This document shows, in pieces, positions 36,850 through 47,970 of a DNA stretch of 64,000 bases. The first letter of the stretch is position 1. Each line of letters opens with the position of its first letter. This DNA comes from Acetobacteraceae bacterium (GTDB lineage: Bacteria > Pseudomonadota > Alphaproteobacteria > Acetobacterales > Acetobacteraceae): contig CANJLW010000019.1 of assembly GCA_947475245.1 (NCBI GenBank), positions 1 through 64,000 of the forward strand. Reading direction: 5' to 3'. The position numbers and the translations under genes are program-made. Under the pieces are notes generated by a model. The model did not search any database. It was not told the origin of the DNA and saw only the letters and a program-made list of their open reading frames with translations.

Positions 36850-37143
36850 ACTCCTCCCCGAACCCGGCGACATCGAACTGAATGTCGGGCTGCCGCGCAC
36901 CATGCTGACCGTCGCCAACACCGGCGACCGGCCGATCCAGGTCGGCAGCCACTATCATTTCGCCGAAACCAACGGTGCCCTGTCCTTTGACCGCGTCGCC
37001 GCGCGCGGACAGCGGCTCGACATCGCCGCCGGCACGGCCGTTCGCTTCGAACCCGGCCAATCGCGCGATGTCACCCTGATCCCCTATCGCGGCACGCGCG
37101 AAGTTTACGGCTTTCGCGGCCTGGTTAACGGAGCACTCGGCTA

Positions 37144-37144
<1 letters not shown>
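36836..37144 (+). CDS. ureB: Urease subunit beta
   Basis: 102 residues from [16 protein letters not shown], the standard UreB start, with AAGGAAACCCC just upstream as ribosome site. Conserved [38 protein letters not shown] and final [12 protein letters not shown]. The stop overlaps the ureC start (TAATG). It is intact despite the inserted DNA upstream; whether enough transcription reaches it from the urt promoter or from a local promoter is open. Confidence 0.96.
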
Positions 37145-38853
<1,709 letters not shown>

Positions 38854-38856
38854 TGC

Positions 38857-38874
38857 GGGGGTCTGACGACCCCC
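38857..38874 (+). terminator. Hairpin after ureC
   Basis: Perfect 7-base-pair stem GGGGGTC / GACCCCC with a TGAC loop, three bases after the ureC stop, in the 57-base gap before ureE. No T-run follows, so it is more likely an RNA-stabilising or partially attenuating structure that lowers accessory-gene expression relative to the structural genes. Confidence 0.45.
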
Positions 38875-38910
38875 CACCCATCCCGTGCCGTGAGCCTCGA
38901 AAGCAGAATA

Positions 38911-39393
38911 ATGCGCGCCGACAGAATCCTGCCCGCCAAAACCTGGGACCCGGCGACCGCGGTCGACGCGGTGCTGATCGACTTCGACCGTCGTCACCGG
39001 CGGCGCATCGTTCTGGCCACCGAAGGCGGCGCGGAGCTTCTGGTGGATTTGCCGCAAGCGGCTCGACTGCGGGATGGCGACGGGCTTGTCCTCGATTCCG
39101 GCGGCATCGTCGCGGTGCGCGCGATGGCGGAGCCGCTGCTCGAAATCCATGCCCATGACGAAGGCGAACTGATCCGCATTGCCTGGCACCTCGGGAACCG
39201 CCATTTGCCGGTGCAGTTGTTGGGCGACCGCATTCGCATTCGCGCGGATCATGTGATCGGGGCGATGGTCGAAGGTCTGGGCGGGCATGTGGATGCGATC
39301 GACGCGCCGTTCGATCCGGAAGCCGGGGCCTATGCCGGCGGCGGTCACCACCACCATCACGATGACGACGACGATCACCATCACCATGGCTGA
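38911..39393 (+). CDS. ureE: Urease accessory nickel chaperone UreE
   Basis: 160 residues from MRADRILPAKTWDP; an in-frame GTG at 38890 is a possible alternative start. N-terminal peptide-binding domain, then a metal domain with EIHAHDEGELIRIAWHLGNR and LGDHVIGAMVEGLGG-like sequence carrying the conserved nickel His. The C-terminus is a metal-storage tail of five His, five Asp, four His and a final Gly. It delivers nickel to the UreDFG-urease complex. Its last 8 bases overlap ureF. Confidence 0.93.
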   Translation: MRADRILPAKTWDPATAVDAVLIDFDRRHRRRIVLATEGGAELLVDLPQAARLRDGDGLVLDSGGIVAVRAMAEPLLEIHAHDEGELIRIAWHLGNRHLPVQLLGDRIRIRADHVIGAMVEGLGGHVDAIDAPFDPEAGAYAGGGHHHHHDDDDDHHHHG

Positions 39394-40036
39394 ACGCCCC
39401 TTGTTGCGGCTGCTGGCCTGGCTGTCTCCGGCATTTCCGACCGGTGGTTTCGCGTATTCCCATGGGTTGGAATGGGCGGTGGAGTCCGGCGACATCGTCG
39501 ACGGCGACACGTTGCTGGTTTGGCTGTCGGACGTGATCGGCAATGGGACCGGGCGGACCGACGCGATTTTGCTGCGGTTGGCGCATCGGGCGATGGTGTC
39601 GAGCACGGGGATCGCGGAGATTGCGGAACTCGCCGCGGCCACGGCGGCATCGCGTGAACGCCAGGCGGAATCTCTCAATCAGGGCAAGGCGTTTCTGTTG
39701 GCCGCGGTATCGTGGTCGGTGCCCGAGATGCCGGAGGACACGCCCTATCCCGTCGCGGTCGGCGCGCTGGCGGGAATGCACTTAATCCCCGAGGACGACG
39801 CGGCCGCCGCCTACCTCCAAACCTTCGCCACCAACTTGATTTCCGCCGCCGTGCGTCTCGTGCCATTGGGCCAAAACGCGGGGCTGCGGGTTTTGGCGGC
39901 GTTGGAGCCCGTTATCATGGCCACTGCCGAAGCTACGAAAACCGCGGGCACGGACGATCTCGGCGGCTGCGCCTTCCGGTCCGATCTGGCCGCCATGCGG
40001 CATGAAACCCAGTACACGAGGCTGTTTCGCTCATGA
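39386..40036 (+). CDS. ureF: Urease accessory protein UreF
   Basis: 216 residues from [20 protein letters not shown]. Conserved [38 protein letters not shown] and [19 protein letters not shown]. UreF gates the GTPase activity of UreG and helps nickel loading. The start lies inside the ureE His-tail codons; the ATG was chosen from family alignment and because the upstream in-frame sequence is only the shifted His/Asp repeat. It overlaps ureG by ATGA. Confidence 0.93.
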   Translation: MAERPLLRLLAWLSPAFPTGGFAYSHGLEWAVESGDIVDGDTLLVWLSDVIGNGTGRTDAILLRLAHRAMVSSTGIAEIAELAAATAASRERQAESLNQGKAFLLAAVSWSVPEMPEDTPYPVAVGALAGMHLIPEDDAAAAYLQTFATNLISAAVRLVPLGQNAGLRVLAALEPVIMATAEATKTAGTDDLGGCAFRSDLAAMRHETQYTRLFRS

Positions 40037-40656
40037 CCATATCCCCAAACGGCCCGTTGCGCGTCGGCGTCGGCGGCCCTGTCGGCACCGGCAAGACCGC
40101 GCTGATGGATGCCCTGTGCAAGCATTTCCGCGCGCGCTTCGACATCGCCGCGATCACCAACGATATCTACACGAAGGAAGATGCGGAATTTCTGACCCGC
40201 GCGGGTTCGTTGCCGCCGGAACGCATCATGGGGATCGAGACCGGCGGCTGCCCGCACACGGCAATCCGCGAAGACGCCTCGATCAATCTGGCCGGCGTCG
40301 CCGAACTGCGGCGGCGGTTTCCGGCGCTCGATCTTATTCTGATCGAGTCAGGCGGCGACAATCTGGCCGCGACCTTCAGTCCGGAGCTTGCCGATCTCAC
40401 GATCTACGTCATCGACGTCTCCGCTGGGGACAAAATCCCGCGTAAGGGCGGGCCGGGCATCACCCGCAGCGACATGCTGGTGATCAACAAGATCGATCTG
40501 GCACCGTTCGTCGGGGCGAGCCTGGAGGTCATGGACCGTGACGCGAAAAAGATGCGCGGCGCGCGCCCCTTCGTCTTCGCCAATGTGCGCGCCGGTACGG
40601 GTGTCTCGGAAATCGCCGCATTTATCGAAAAGCAAGGCGGGCTAACGGTTTCGTAA
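40033..40656 (+). CDS. ureG: Urease accessory GTPase UreG
   Basis: 207 residues. P-loop [20 protein letters not shown], then [19 protein letters not shown], metal-binding [17 protein letters not shown], the GTPase block [16 protein letters not shown] and base-specificity motif [13 protein letters not shown]. It couples GTP hydrolysis to nickel insertion in urease. It ends the classical urease operon; a separate promoter-like sequence follows. Confidence 0.97.
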   Translation: MTISPNGPLRVGVGGPVGTGKTALMDALCKHFRARFDIAAITNDIYTKEDAEFLTRAGSLPPERIMGIETGGCPHTAIREDASINLAGVAELRRRFPALDLILIESGGDNLAATFSPELADLTIYVIDVSAGDKIPRKGGPGITRSDMLVINKIDLAPFVGASLEVMDRDAKKMRGARPFVFANVRAGTGVSEIAAFIEKQGGLTVS

Positions 40657-40669
40657 TTTTTTCCCCTTG

Positions 40670-40698
40670 TTGCCAATCGCGCTGCCAACGGATTAGAT
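40670..40698 (+). promoter_or_regulatory. Possible sigma-70 promoter of the family-5 ABC transporter genes
   Basis: TTGCCA (40670-40675), exactly 17 bases, then TTAGAT (40693-40698), 33 bases before the ATG at 40732. The -35 fits well and the -10 only moderately. It lies in the 75-base gap after ureG, so the transporter can be expressed apart from urease. Confidence 0.4.
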
Positions 40699-40731
40699 GC
40701 TTTCTAAGCACTAATGCGGGGAGGCAGTTCG

Positions 40732-42318
40732 ATGGCGACGTGGCTGGGACGGTTGGCGCTTGTCCTCGCGCTGTGCGCGACAAGCATCGCATACGCCCAG
40801 AAGCAGGGCGGCACGCTGCGCGTGACCCATCGCGATAACCCGCCCAGTGCCTCGATCCACGAAGAAGCGACGATTTCGACCGACATGCCGTTCATGGCGG
40901 TCTTCAATAATCTCGTCATCTTCGATCCGGACAGCCCGCAAAACCGTCCCGACCGGATCGTTCCCGACCTCGCCACGTCCTGGACGTTGACGAATGAAGG
41001 CCGCACGCTGACCTTTCAGTTGCGCGATGGCGTCAAGTGGCACGACGGCAAACCCTTCTCCAGCGCCGACGTCAAATGCACCTGGGATGTCGTGACCGGG
41101 CATGTCGACGGCAAAATGCGCAAGAATCCGCGCAAATCCTGGTGGTTCAACATCAAGGACATCACGGTGAACGGCCCGCGGGAGGTGACGTTCCACCTGA
41201 ATGAACCGCAGCCTTCCTTGTTGGTGATGATGGCGGGCGGCTTCTCCCCGGTTTATCCCTGCCATGTGCCGGCGTCGCAAATGCGTACCGCGCCCATCGG
41301 GACGGGACCGTTCAAATTCGCCGAGTTCAAGCAGAACGAATCGATCCGGTTGGTCCGCAATCCCGACTACTGGAAACCGGGCAAGCCCTATATCGACGCG
41401 ATTGAGTACACGATCATCCCCAGCCGAGCGACGGCGATTTTGGCGCTGGTGTCGGGGCGATACGATTTGACGCTGACCGGGGAACTCAGCCCCGAGAACG
41501 CAAAGGAAATTCAGGCTCAGGTTCCGCAGATGGACTGCATCGTGCAGCCGTCGAACACCCAGGGCAATTTGCTGATCAACCGCGACAAGCCCCCGTTCGA
41601 TGACCCAAGGCTGCGTCGCGTGCTCGGCTTGTCGATTGATCGACGCGCCTTCTCGGAAATCCTGAGCCGCGGCATCAACAAGATCGGCGGCGCGATGCTG
41701 GCCCCGCCCGAAGGTCTGTGGGGCTGGTCGGCGGAATTCATGGAAACCGTGCCGGGCTATGGCGGCGACGTCGAGAAAAGCCGCGACGAAGGCCGCAAGA
41801 TCATGCGCGAACTCGGCTACGGACCCGACAAGATGATGCCCTTGAAGGTCACCACCCGTAACGTCGCCAGCTATCGCGATTCCTCGGTCATCCTGATCGA
41901 CCACCTGAAATCCGTTTATATCCAGGGCGAACTCGAAGTGCTCGACTCTTCGGTCTGGTACGCGCGTCTGCTGCGTAAGGATTATGCCGTCGGCATGAAT
42001 GTGCAGGGCACCGGCATCGACGATCCCGACGTGCAGTTCTTCGAGAATTACACCTGCTCCTCGGAACGCAACTACACCGGCTACTGCAATCCCGAACTGG
42101 AAAAGCTCTACGCCCTGCAATCCCGCACGACGGACTTCGAGGCTCGCCGCAAGATCGTCTGGGACATCGATAAGAAGTTGCAGGAAGACGGCGCGCGTCC
42201 GGTAATTTACCAGTCGCAGGGTGCCACCTGCTGGTGGCCGCATGTGAAGGGTCTGAAGATGGCTGTGAACAGCATCTACAATCACTGGCGCTTCGACGAA
42301 GCCTGGATCGAGCGCTAA
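40732..42318 (+). CDS. Family-5 ABC transporter substrate-binding protein (peptide/nickel type)
   Basis: 528 residues with a signal peptide (1-22, ending SIAYAQ). SBP_bac_5 fold: LATSWTLTNEGRTLTFQLRD, GVKWHDGKPFSSADVKCTWD, TGPFKFAEFKQNESIRLVRN and ARPVIYQSQGATCWWPHVKG. This cluster can import peptides, opines or nickel complexes. Standing directly after the urease genes suggests nickel or a nitrogenous solute, but no ligand-defining residue was recognised. The ATG at 40732 follows GGGGAGG; an ATG at 40714 is less likely. Confidence 0.88.
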   Translation: MATWLGRLALVLALCATSIAYAQKQGGTLRVTHRDNPPSASIHEEATISTDMPFMAVFNNLVIFDPDSPQNRPDRIVPDLATSWTLTNEGRTLTFQLRDGVKWHDGKPFSSADVKCTWDVVTGHVDGKMRKNPRKSWWFNIKDITVNGPREVTFHLNEPQPSLLVMMAGGFSPVYPCHVPASQMRTAPIGTGPFKFAEFKQNESIRLVRNPDYWKPGKPYIDAIEYTIIPSRATAILALVSGRYDLTLTGELSPENAKEIQAQVPQMDCIVQPSNTQGNLLINRDKPPFDDPRLRRVLGLSIDRRAFSEILSRGINKIGGAMLAPPEGLWGWSAEFMETVPGYGGDVEKSRDEGRKIMRELGYGPDKMMPLKVTTRNVASYRDSSVILIDHLKSVYIQGELEVLDSSVWYARLLRKDYAVGMNVQGTGIDDPDVQFFENYTCSSERNYTGYCNPELEKLYALQSRTTDFEARRKIVWDIDKKLQEDGARPVIYQSQGATCWWPHVKGLKMAVNSIYNHWRFDEAWIER

Positions 42319-42364
42319 TGCCCATGCACCATTTTTCCTCCGTTGACCGGCAAGGACTCGCCTG

Positions 42365-43312
42365 ATGCTGTCCTACTTGATCCGCCGCTTGCTGCTGATG
42401 GTGCTGACGCTGTTTGGCGTTTCCATCGCGATCTTCCTGCTTTTGCGTATCGTCCCCGGGAATATCGCCGATATCCTCTTCGACTCCGCGGGTCTGATTG
42501 ACCCGGCCGAGAAGAAGAAGATTGTCGCCGACCTCGGGCTCGATTTGCCGTTGCCGCTGCAATACTGGCAATGGATCAGCGGGCTGTTTCGCGGCGACCT
42601 CGGCTTTTCCTACGTCTCCGAAAAGCCCGTCATCGACGAAATCCTTCCTCGCATCCCCATCACCGCTCGGCTTGCCGCGCTGGCCATGGCCTTTGCGATC
42701 TGCCTGGGCGTGCCGCTGGGCGTGATCAGCGCCGTCCGGCAAAACTCGGGATTGGACTACGCCCTGCGCGTCGTCAGCCTCAGCGGCCTGTCCATGCCGT
42801 CGTTCTGGCTTGGCCTGTTGATCCTGATGCTGTTCGTCAACGCGTTCGGCACGATCCCGATTTACGATCGCAATCCGGCGACCTGGGGGGCATGGTTCAC
42901 CATGCTCGCCGTGCCGGCCGCCGCCGTCGGCTTTCGCAGTTCGGCGCTGATCATGCGCCTGACCCGATCGTCGATGCTGGAGGTGTTGCGGCAGGATTAC
43001 GTGCGCACCGCCAAGTCAAAGGGTCTGTCGGATAACGCGGTCACCTACGACCACGCGCTGCGCAACGCCGTGCTGCCGGTGATTACCACCATCGGTGTGG
43101 AAACGGCGTTTCTGTTCGGCGGATTGATCGTCACCGAGACCGTGTTCAACATTCCCGGCGTCGCGCGCTTCCTGGTGGAAGCAATCCGTTGGCGCGACTA
43201 CCCGATGGTGCAGAACCTCGTGATGTTCATCGCCGTCGTCGTCGTGACGGTCAACCTGATCGTCGATCTCGCCTATATGATTGTCGATCCCCGCATCCGG
43301 TACAGCGAATGA
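42365..43312 (+). CDS. ABC transporter permease, DppB/NikB type
   Basis: 315 residues with about six helices. It starts MLSYLIRRLLLMVLTLFGVS, has FRGDLGFSYVSEKPVIDEIL, and the permease loop LRQDYVRTAKSKGLSDNAVT followed by HALRNAVLPVITTIGVETAF and IVTETVFNIPGVARFLVEA. It pairs with the next permease. AAGGA precedes the ATG and the stop overlaps the next start (ATGA). Confidence 0.9.
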   Translation: MLSYLIRRLLLMVLTLFGVSIAIFLLLRIVPGNIADILFDSAGLIDPAEKKKIVADLGLDLPLPLQYWQWISGLFRGDLGFSYVSEKPVIDEILPRIPITARLAALAMAFAICLGVPLGVISAVRQNSGLDYALRVVSLSGLSMPSFWLGLLILMLFVNAFGTIPIYDRNPATWGAWFTMLAVPAAAVGFRSSALIMRLTRSSMLEVLRQDYVRTAKSKGLSDNAVTYDHALRNAVLPVITTIGVETAFLFGGLIVTETVFNIPGVARFLVEAIRWRDYPMVQNLVMFIAVVVVTVNLIVDLAYMIVDPRIRYSE

Positions 43313-44202
43313 GCACCCCATCCCCCGCCGCGGGCGCAACCCGCGAAGGCCCGATAACGCCAGGACTCCTGAGCGATATTTTCTACCTCATGCGGCGCTA
43401 TCCGCTGGGCGTGGCGGGCGCGATCATCATGTCGGGCTTCGTGTTCGCGGCGGTGTTCGCGACCTGGGTGGCACCGCTTGATCCGTTCACCACCAACGCC
43501 CGCGCATCGCTGGCGAAGCCGGGCGGCGTCTATCTGATGGGCGCCGATATGATGGGCCGGGACGTTCTGTCTCGTCTTATCCACGGCGCGCGCATCTCGC
43601 TGGCAGTCGCCCTGGGCGCCACGCTGATCGGCAGCGGCCTCGGCGCCGCGATAGGTTTGGCCTGCGGCTATCTCGGCGGCTGGTTCGACCTGATCGTTCA
43701 GCGCATTACCGAGGTCATGCAGGCTCTGCCGCTTCTGGTGATGGCGCTGGTCATTACGGCGTCGCTGGGCCCGTCGCTGCAAAATACGATTATCGCGATT
43801 GCGATCCCGCTGATCCCGACGGTATCGCGCGTTATCCGATCCAACGTGCTGTCGCTGCGCGAAATGCCGTATGTGGAGGCCGCCAAGGCCACGGGCATGA
43901 GCGAGTGGCGCATCGCGATCATCCATGTGCTTCCCAACACGCTGGCGCCGCTGATCGTGCTCGCCACCGCGCAGTTGGGCTCGACGATCCTGACAGAGGC
44001 ATCGCTCTCGTTCCTCGGACTGGGCGTGCCGGAACCGTACCCCTCCTGGGGCCGGATGCTGTCGGAATCGGCCGCTGAATATGTGCGCACGGCGCCGTGG
44101 CTGGTGATCTATCCCGGGCTGGTGATCAGCCTGGTGGTGTTCGGTTCCAACCTCCTCGGCGACGCCTTGCGCGATGCCCTCGATCCAAGGCAGCGCGACT
44201 GA
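43309..44202 (+). CDS. ABC transporter permease, DppC/NikC type
   Basis: 297 residues. N-terminal oligopeptide-permease TM segment (RRYPLGVAGAIIMSGFVFAA), then YLMGADMMGRDVLSRLIHGA, which is typical of DppC, and the EAA loop REMPYVEAAKATGMSEWRIA. C-terminal SFLGLGVPEPYPSWGRMLSE is also diagnostic. It overlaps both neighbours (ATGA before, TGATG after), so the five transporter genes form one coupled unit. Confidence 0.92.
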   Translation: MSTPSPAAGATREGPITPGLLSDIFYLMRRYPLGVAGAIIMSGFVFAAVFATWVAPLDPFTTNARASLAKPGGVYLMGADMMGRDVLSRLIHGARISLAVALGATLIGSGLGAAIGLACGYLGGWFDLIVQRITEVMQALPLLVMALVITASLGPSLQNTIIAIAIPLIPTVSRVIRSNVLSLREMPYVEAAKATGMSEWRIAIIHVLPNTLAPLIVLATAQLGSTILTEASLSFLGLGVPEPYPSWGRMLSESAAEYVRTAPWLVIYPGLVISLVVFGSNLLGDALRDALDPRQRD

Positions 44203-45185
44203 TGGCCCCAGTTCTTGAAGTTTCAGGCCTGAGCACGGTGTTCCATACCCGCCGAGGGTTGGTGCGCGCGGTTCAGGATGTGTCCTTTTCGGTCAATGCC
44301 GGAGAGACGCTGGCTATTGTCGGTGAATCCGGCTGCGGCAAAACCATCACCGCCTTGTCGCTGATGCGGCTGATCCCGATGCCTCCGGGTCAGATCACGT
44401 CGGGCAGCGTCAAGGTGGACGGCACCGATCTGCTGCAACTCGACGAGCGCGAGATGCGCAAGATGCGCGGCGGAAAGATCGCGATGATCTTTCAGGAGCC
44501 GATGACGGCGCTGAACCCGCTGCTGACCATCGGGCGGCAGATCGCGGAAATGGTCATGCTGCATGACAACGCATCGCGTGCCGTCGCGAAGACCCGCGCG
44601 GTTGAGATGCTGCATCACGTGCGCATCCCGGAGCCGGAGCGTCGCGCGCGGGAATATCCGCATCAGATGTCGGGCGGCATGCGTCAGCGCGCGATGATCG
44701 CGATGGCGCTGGCCTGCAAGCCCAAGGTGCTGGTGGCGGACGAGCCGACAACGGCGTTGGACGTGACCATTCAGGCGCAGATTTTGGATCTGATCGGCGA
44801 TCTGCAAAAGGAATTCGGCACCGCCGTCGTGCTGATCACGCACGATCTGGGCGTGGTGGCCGAAACCGCGCAGCGCGTCGTCGTGATGTATGCCGGGCGC
44901 AAGGTCGAAGAGGCACCGATCAAGGAAATCTTCGCGCGTCCGTCGCACCCGTACCTGCGCGGCCTGTTGAACTCCATCCCGCGTGTCGGCAGCGCGCGCG
45001 GCTTGGATGTGTCGCCGGATGAACGGTTGCAGGAAATCTCGGGCATCGTGCCGCCGCTGAACGATTTGCCGGTCGGCTGCGCCTTTAATCCGCGCTGCTC
45101 GCTGGCGAACGATCAGTGCCGCGCGGAACGCCCGGCGTTCGAACTGAAGCACGGCGACCACTACGCCGCCTGCTTCCAGGCATAG
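44202..45185 (+). CDS. ABC transporter ATP-binding protein, DppD/NikD type
   Basis: 327 residues. Walker [22 protein letters not shown]-loop [20 protein letters not shown], signature [19 protein letters not shown], Walker [16 protein letters not shown] and switch [13 protein letters not shown]. The C-terminal oligopeptide extension has [15 protein letters not shown], whose cysteines can hold an Fe-S cluster in relatives. It hydrolyses ATP for the transporter together with the next gene. Confidence 0.93.
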   Translation: MAPVLEVSGLSTVFHTRRGLVRAVQDVSFSVNAGETLAIVGESGCGKTITALSLMRLIPMPPGQITSGSVKVDGTDLLQLDEREMRKMRGGKIAMIFQEPMTALNPLLTIGRQIAEMVMLHDNASRAVAKTRAVEMLHHVRIPEPERRAREYPHQMSGGMRQRAMIAMALACKPKVLVADEPTTALDVTIQAQILDLIGDLQKEFGTAVVLITHDLGVVAETAQRVVVMYAGRKVEEAPIKEIFARPSHPYLRGLLNSIPRVGSARGLDVSPDERLQEISGIVPPLNDLPVGCAFNPRCSLANDQCRAERPAFELKHGDHYAACFQA

Positions 45186-45189
45186 GCAG

Positions 45190-46164
45190 ATGGCCATGGA
45201 CAAGACGCCGCTGATCGAGGTCAAGAACCTCCGCAAATTCTTCCCGATCAAAAAAGGTCTTCTGCGCCGCACGATCGGCCATGTGCGCGCCGTAGACGGT
45301 GTGAACTTCTCCATCAATCCCGGAGAGACTCTGGGACTGGTGGGTGAAAGCGGCTGCGGCAAGACCACGGTCGGGCGCGTTGTGCTGCGCCTGATCGAAC
45401 CCAGCGATGGTGCGATCGAGGTCAGCGGTCGGGACATCACGACGCTTGGCCGAGCAGAGTTGCGGCCGATGCGGCGGCAGATGCAGATCGTGTTCCAGGA
45501 CCCGTTCTCGTCGTTGAACCCGCGCATTCGCGCCGGAGATATCGTCGGCGAACCGCTGAAGGTTCACGGCGTCGGCGACAAGAAAGAACGTCAGGAGCGT
45601 GTGGCGCAGCTATTTGCCCGCGTCGGTCTGCGCCCGGCGCAGATGAACAACTATCCGCACCAATTTTCCGGCGGGCAGCGTCAGCGTATTTCCATCGCGC
45701 GCGCGCTGGCGTTGGATCCCGGGTTCATTGTCGCGGATGAGCCGGTCTCGGCGCTGGACGTGTCGATTCAGGCGCAGGTGATCAATCTGCTGATGGATTT
45801 GCAGCGGGATTCGAACCTCGCTTACCTGTTCATCTCCCATAATTTGGCGGTGGTGGAGCATATCAGCCATCGCGTGGCGGTGATGTATCTCGGTCGGATC
45901 GTTGAATACGCCGATAAGGCGTCCCTGTTCGCCCGTCCGCAGCACCCGTACACCGAGGCGCTTCTCGCGGCGGTGCCGCTGCCCGATCCGGAATTGCAGC
46001 GCACCAAGGTTCGGGTCGATGGCGACGTGCCCAGCCCGATTCGTCCGCCGCCGGGCTGTCACTTTCATCCGCGTTGCCGCTATGCGGAAGCGCGTTGCAA
46101 GGTGGAGGCACCGGTGCTGAAGGAAATCGCGCCGGGGCATCAGGTGGCCTGCCACCTGCGGTAG
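45190..46164 (+). CDS. ABC transporter ATP-binding protein, DppF/NikE type
   Basis: 324 residues (start at 45190, or 45196 two codons later). Walker [41 protein letters not shown], signature [19 protein letters not shown], Walker [28 protein letters not shown], and C-terminal [15 protein letters not shown]. It forms a heterodimer with the preceding ATPase. It is the last transporter gene; a perfect inverted repeat (CAGGTGGC-CT-GCCACCTG, 46141-46158) covers its final codons and may slow or end transcription. Confidence 0.93.
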   Translation: MAMDKTPLIEVKNLRKFFPIKKGLLRRTIGHVRAVDGVNFSINPGETLGLVGESGCGKTTVGRVVLRLIEPSDGAIEVSGRDITTLGRAELRPMRRQMQIVFQDPFSSLNPRIRAGDIVGEPLKVHGVGDKKERQERVAQLFARVGLRPAQMNNYPHQFSGGQRQRISIARALALDPGFIVADEPVSALDVSIQAQVINLLMDLQRDSNLAYLFISHNLAVVEHISHRVAVMYLGRIVEYADKASLFARPQHPYTEALLAAVPLPDPELQRTKVRVDGDVPSPIRPPPGCHFHPRCRYAEARCKVEAPVLKEIAPGHQVACHLR

Positions 46165-46240
46165 GTAGGGTGGGCGGTGACGGTATTGCACCTCGTAAAA
46201 CGGGGTGGTGTCTCGCTATGATGAGTCCGATCAAAAGCGG

Positions 46241-46663
46241 ATGCCAATGCAGCCCGATTTTCTCGATGCCCACGAACGCCATTGGTGCGACGCCGAGCTT
46301 CTTTACGCTCGGCAGCGTTGGGCGAATGCCGATCATCTTTTTGGCTTGGCGGCGGAATGCGGGTTGAAGCGTCTGATGATCGCGTCTGGGATGCCTTTGC
46401 GTTCTGATGGCGGGCCGGACCAAACAGAGGATCGGGTACACGCGAATAAGGCGTGGCAACGATACGAGTCTTATCGATCGGGTCCAATCTCTGGTATCGC
46501 CTACGGGTTGCCGGCAGAAAATCCGTTTTCTGGATGGGAGATTAGCCAGCGATATGCGCGAAAGGACCAATTCGACGAATCCCGCGTGTCGGCGCATCGC
46601 GCAGGGGCGGAGATGGTGCGCAGACTCGTGAGGCAGGCTTTGATGGATAATATTCTGCCATGA
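46241..46663 (+). CDS. Small helical protein, first gene of the KGGVGR module (possibly HEPN-like)
   Basis: 140 residues (or 138 from ATG 46247). DFLDAHERHWCDAELLYARQ and NADHLFGLAAECGLKRLMI resemble the helical core of HEPN-type proteins, in which small helical RNases or substrate-binding partners occur. A catalytic R-x4-6-H motif is not evident; the nearest is R-x3-H in SRVSAHRAG, so activity is doubtful. Its stop overlaps the next start (ATGATG). The DNA is less GC-rich than the flanking transporter genes. It is probably a regulator, sensor or effector subunit of the module, but its function is unknown. Confidence 0.6.
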   Translation: MPMQPDFLDAHERHWCDAELLYARQRWANADHLFGLAAECGLKRLMIASGMPLRSDGGPDQTEDRVHANKAWQRYESYRSGPISGIAYGLPAENPFSGWEISQRYARKDQFDESRVSAHRAGAEMVRRLVRQALMDNILP

Positions 46664-47970
46664 TGGTGTTCGATGACATTTTGCCGTGCTTGACGAATAT
46701 CCTGACGCCACATTTAGGCGCGCTTAAATCATCGCTTTATCCGATTTATATCAACCGTGACCTGAATGGTCGCGTTCGGCTTATCGTAAACGAAATTCAC
46801 GAGACCGATCCAAACATCGCCGACTTGCTGGCGGCAATCGCAATCGAGATATTCGAGAAGCTGTCCCCGCATGGTTTCCCCCCGGAACACGCGATTCTTT
46901 GGGAGGTAGACCCTAAGGCATTGCTGTCAGACAAGACCAAGGTTGCGCTTGACGGTTGTCCCGGTGTTTTTGTCATCGATCGCCTCGCGGTCGATGGCGA
47001 TTGGTCGGTCATTGCCCCGGTCGCGGAAACCCCGCAACGCGTCGCTTTCTTCTCTATCAAGGGTGGCGTCGGACGTTCGACCGCGCTTGCCGCGACGGCT
47101 TGGGCGCTCGCGGAGCAAGGCTTACGTGTGCTGGTGCTCGATCTGGATCTTGAGTCGCCAGGCCTCTCGTCCTCCTTGCTGCCATCGGACCGTCGGCCGA
47201 AAAGAGGCATCGTGGATTGGCTGGTCGAAGACCTAGTCGATAACGGCGATGCGGTCCTCGGCGATATCGTTGCGTCGAGCCTGTTGTCGCGCGAAGGTGA
47301 AATTTCGGTCGTCCCCGCTCATGGCGGAGACCCTGGAGATTACATCGGAAAGCTTGGCCGGGTCTGGATGCCTAAGCTCGACGCCCAAGGCGGCCGTGAA
47401 ACCTGGACCAAACGCCTTGCGCGACTGCTCGATCTACTGGAAGCGCGGCTAAAGCCGGACATCGTTCTTCTGGATTCACGCGCGGGAATCGACGAAACGG
47501 CGGCGGCCTGTCTCACTGGCCTCGGCGCATCGCTGATCTTGTTGTTCGCATTGGATGGAGATCAAACCTGGACCGGAGCGCGCATCGTGTGTCGGCACTG
47601 GTTGAACACGGGGGTGGTTCTAAAAATTCGGGAACGACTACAGGTGGTAGGTGCGATGCTTCCGGAGACCGACACGGCTAATTACCTGGATAGCCTCACG
47701 GAAAGCGCATGGACCGTGTTTTCTGACGAAGTCTATGATGAGGTGCCTGCTGGTTCGGTGTCGAATGTCGATGGATCATGGAGTTTCGATCGCGCGGATA
47801 ACCCAGCACCGCACACGCCCTGGCCAATCCGTTGGCATCGTGGCTTCGCGGCCTTGCGCAACCTGCACGACAGACTGGACGGGATCGATCCCAAGGAGGT
47901 CTATGCCATTTTCGGCCCCTTAATCGATGGAGTACGCGACGTCACTGGATTAGAGCCTGTGCGGCCATGA
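46660..47970 (+). CDS. KGGVGR-motif ParA/MinD-like ATPase
   Basis: 436 residues. A helical N-terminal domain (1-125) precedes a SIMIBI-type P-loop domain with deviant Walker A FFSIKGGVGRSTALAATAW (K134, R139), VLVLDLDLESPGLSSSL (161-173) and PDIVLLDSRAGIDETAA (267-281). Replacing the usual KGGVGKT by KGGVGRS defines a family of ATPases found in predicted conflict systems with other NTPases. It is not a plasmid-partition protein by context: no ParB or centromere repeats are near. It overlaps both neighbours by ATGA, implying a fixed ratio of the three proteins. Confidence 0.8.
   Translation: MMVFDDILPCLTNILTPHLGALKSSLYPIYINRDLNGRVRLIVNEIHETDPNIADLLAAIAIEIFEKLSPHGFPPEHAILWEVDPKALLSDKTKVALDGCPGVFVIDRLAVDGDWSVIAPVAETPQRVAFFSIKGGVGRSTALAATAWALAEQGLRVLVLDLDLESPGLSSSLLPSDRRPKRGIVDWLVEDLVDNGDAVLGDIVASSLLSREGEISVVPAHGGDPGDYIGKLGRVWMPKLDAQGGRETWTKRLARLLDLLEARLKPDIVLLDSRAGIDETAAACLTGLGASLILLFALDGDQTWTGARIVCRHWLNTGVVLKIRERLQVVGAMLPETDTANYLDSLTESAWTVFSDEVYDEVPAGSVSNVDGSWSFDRADNPAPHTPWPIRWHRGFAALRNLHDRLDGIDPKEVYAIFGPLIDGVRDVTGLEPVRP

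Noticed and set aside
39345-39390. Short CAC/GAC repeat that might suggest a CRISPR or satellite
   Set aside because: It encodes the His/Asp metal tail of UreE and has no spacer structure.
40711-42285. A 524-codon minus-strand ORF opposite the family-5 binding protein
   Set aside because: Shadow of a clear gene; composition is that of a reversed GC-rich coding frame.
46217-46222. TATGAT as a -10 box for the KGGVGR module
   Set aside because: No acceptable -35 lies 16-19 bases upstream, so it is not reported as a promoter.
46660-47970. Plasmid or chromosome partition ParA
   Set aside because: The P-loop has Arg in place of the signature Lys (KGGVGRS), and no parB or repeat array is nearby.
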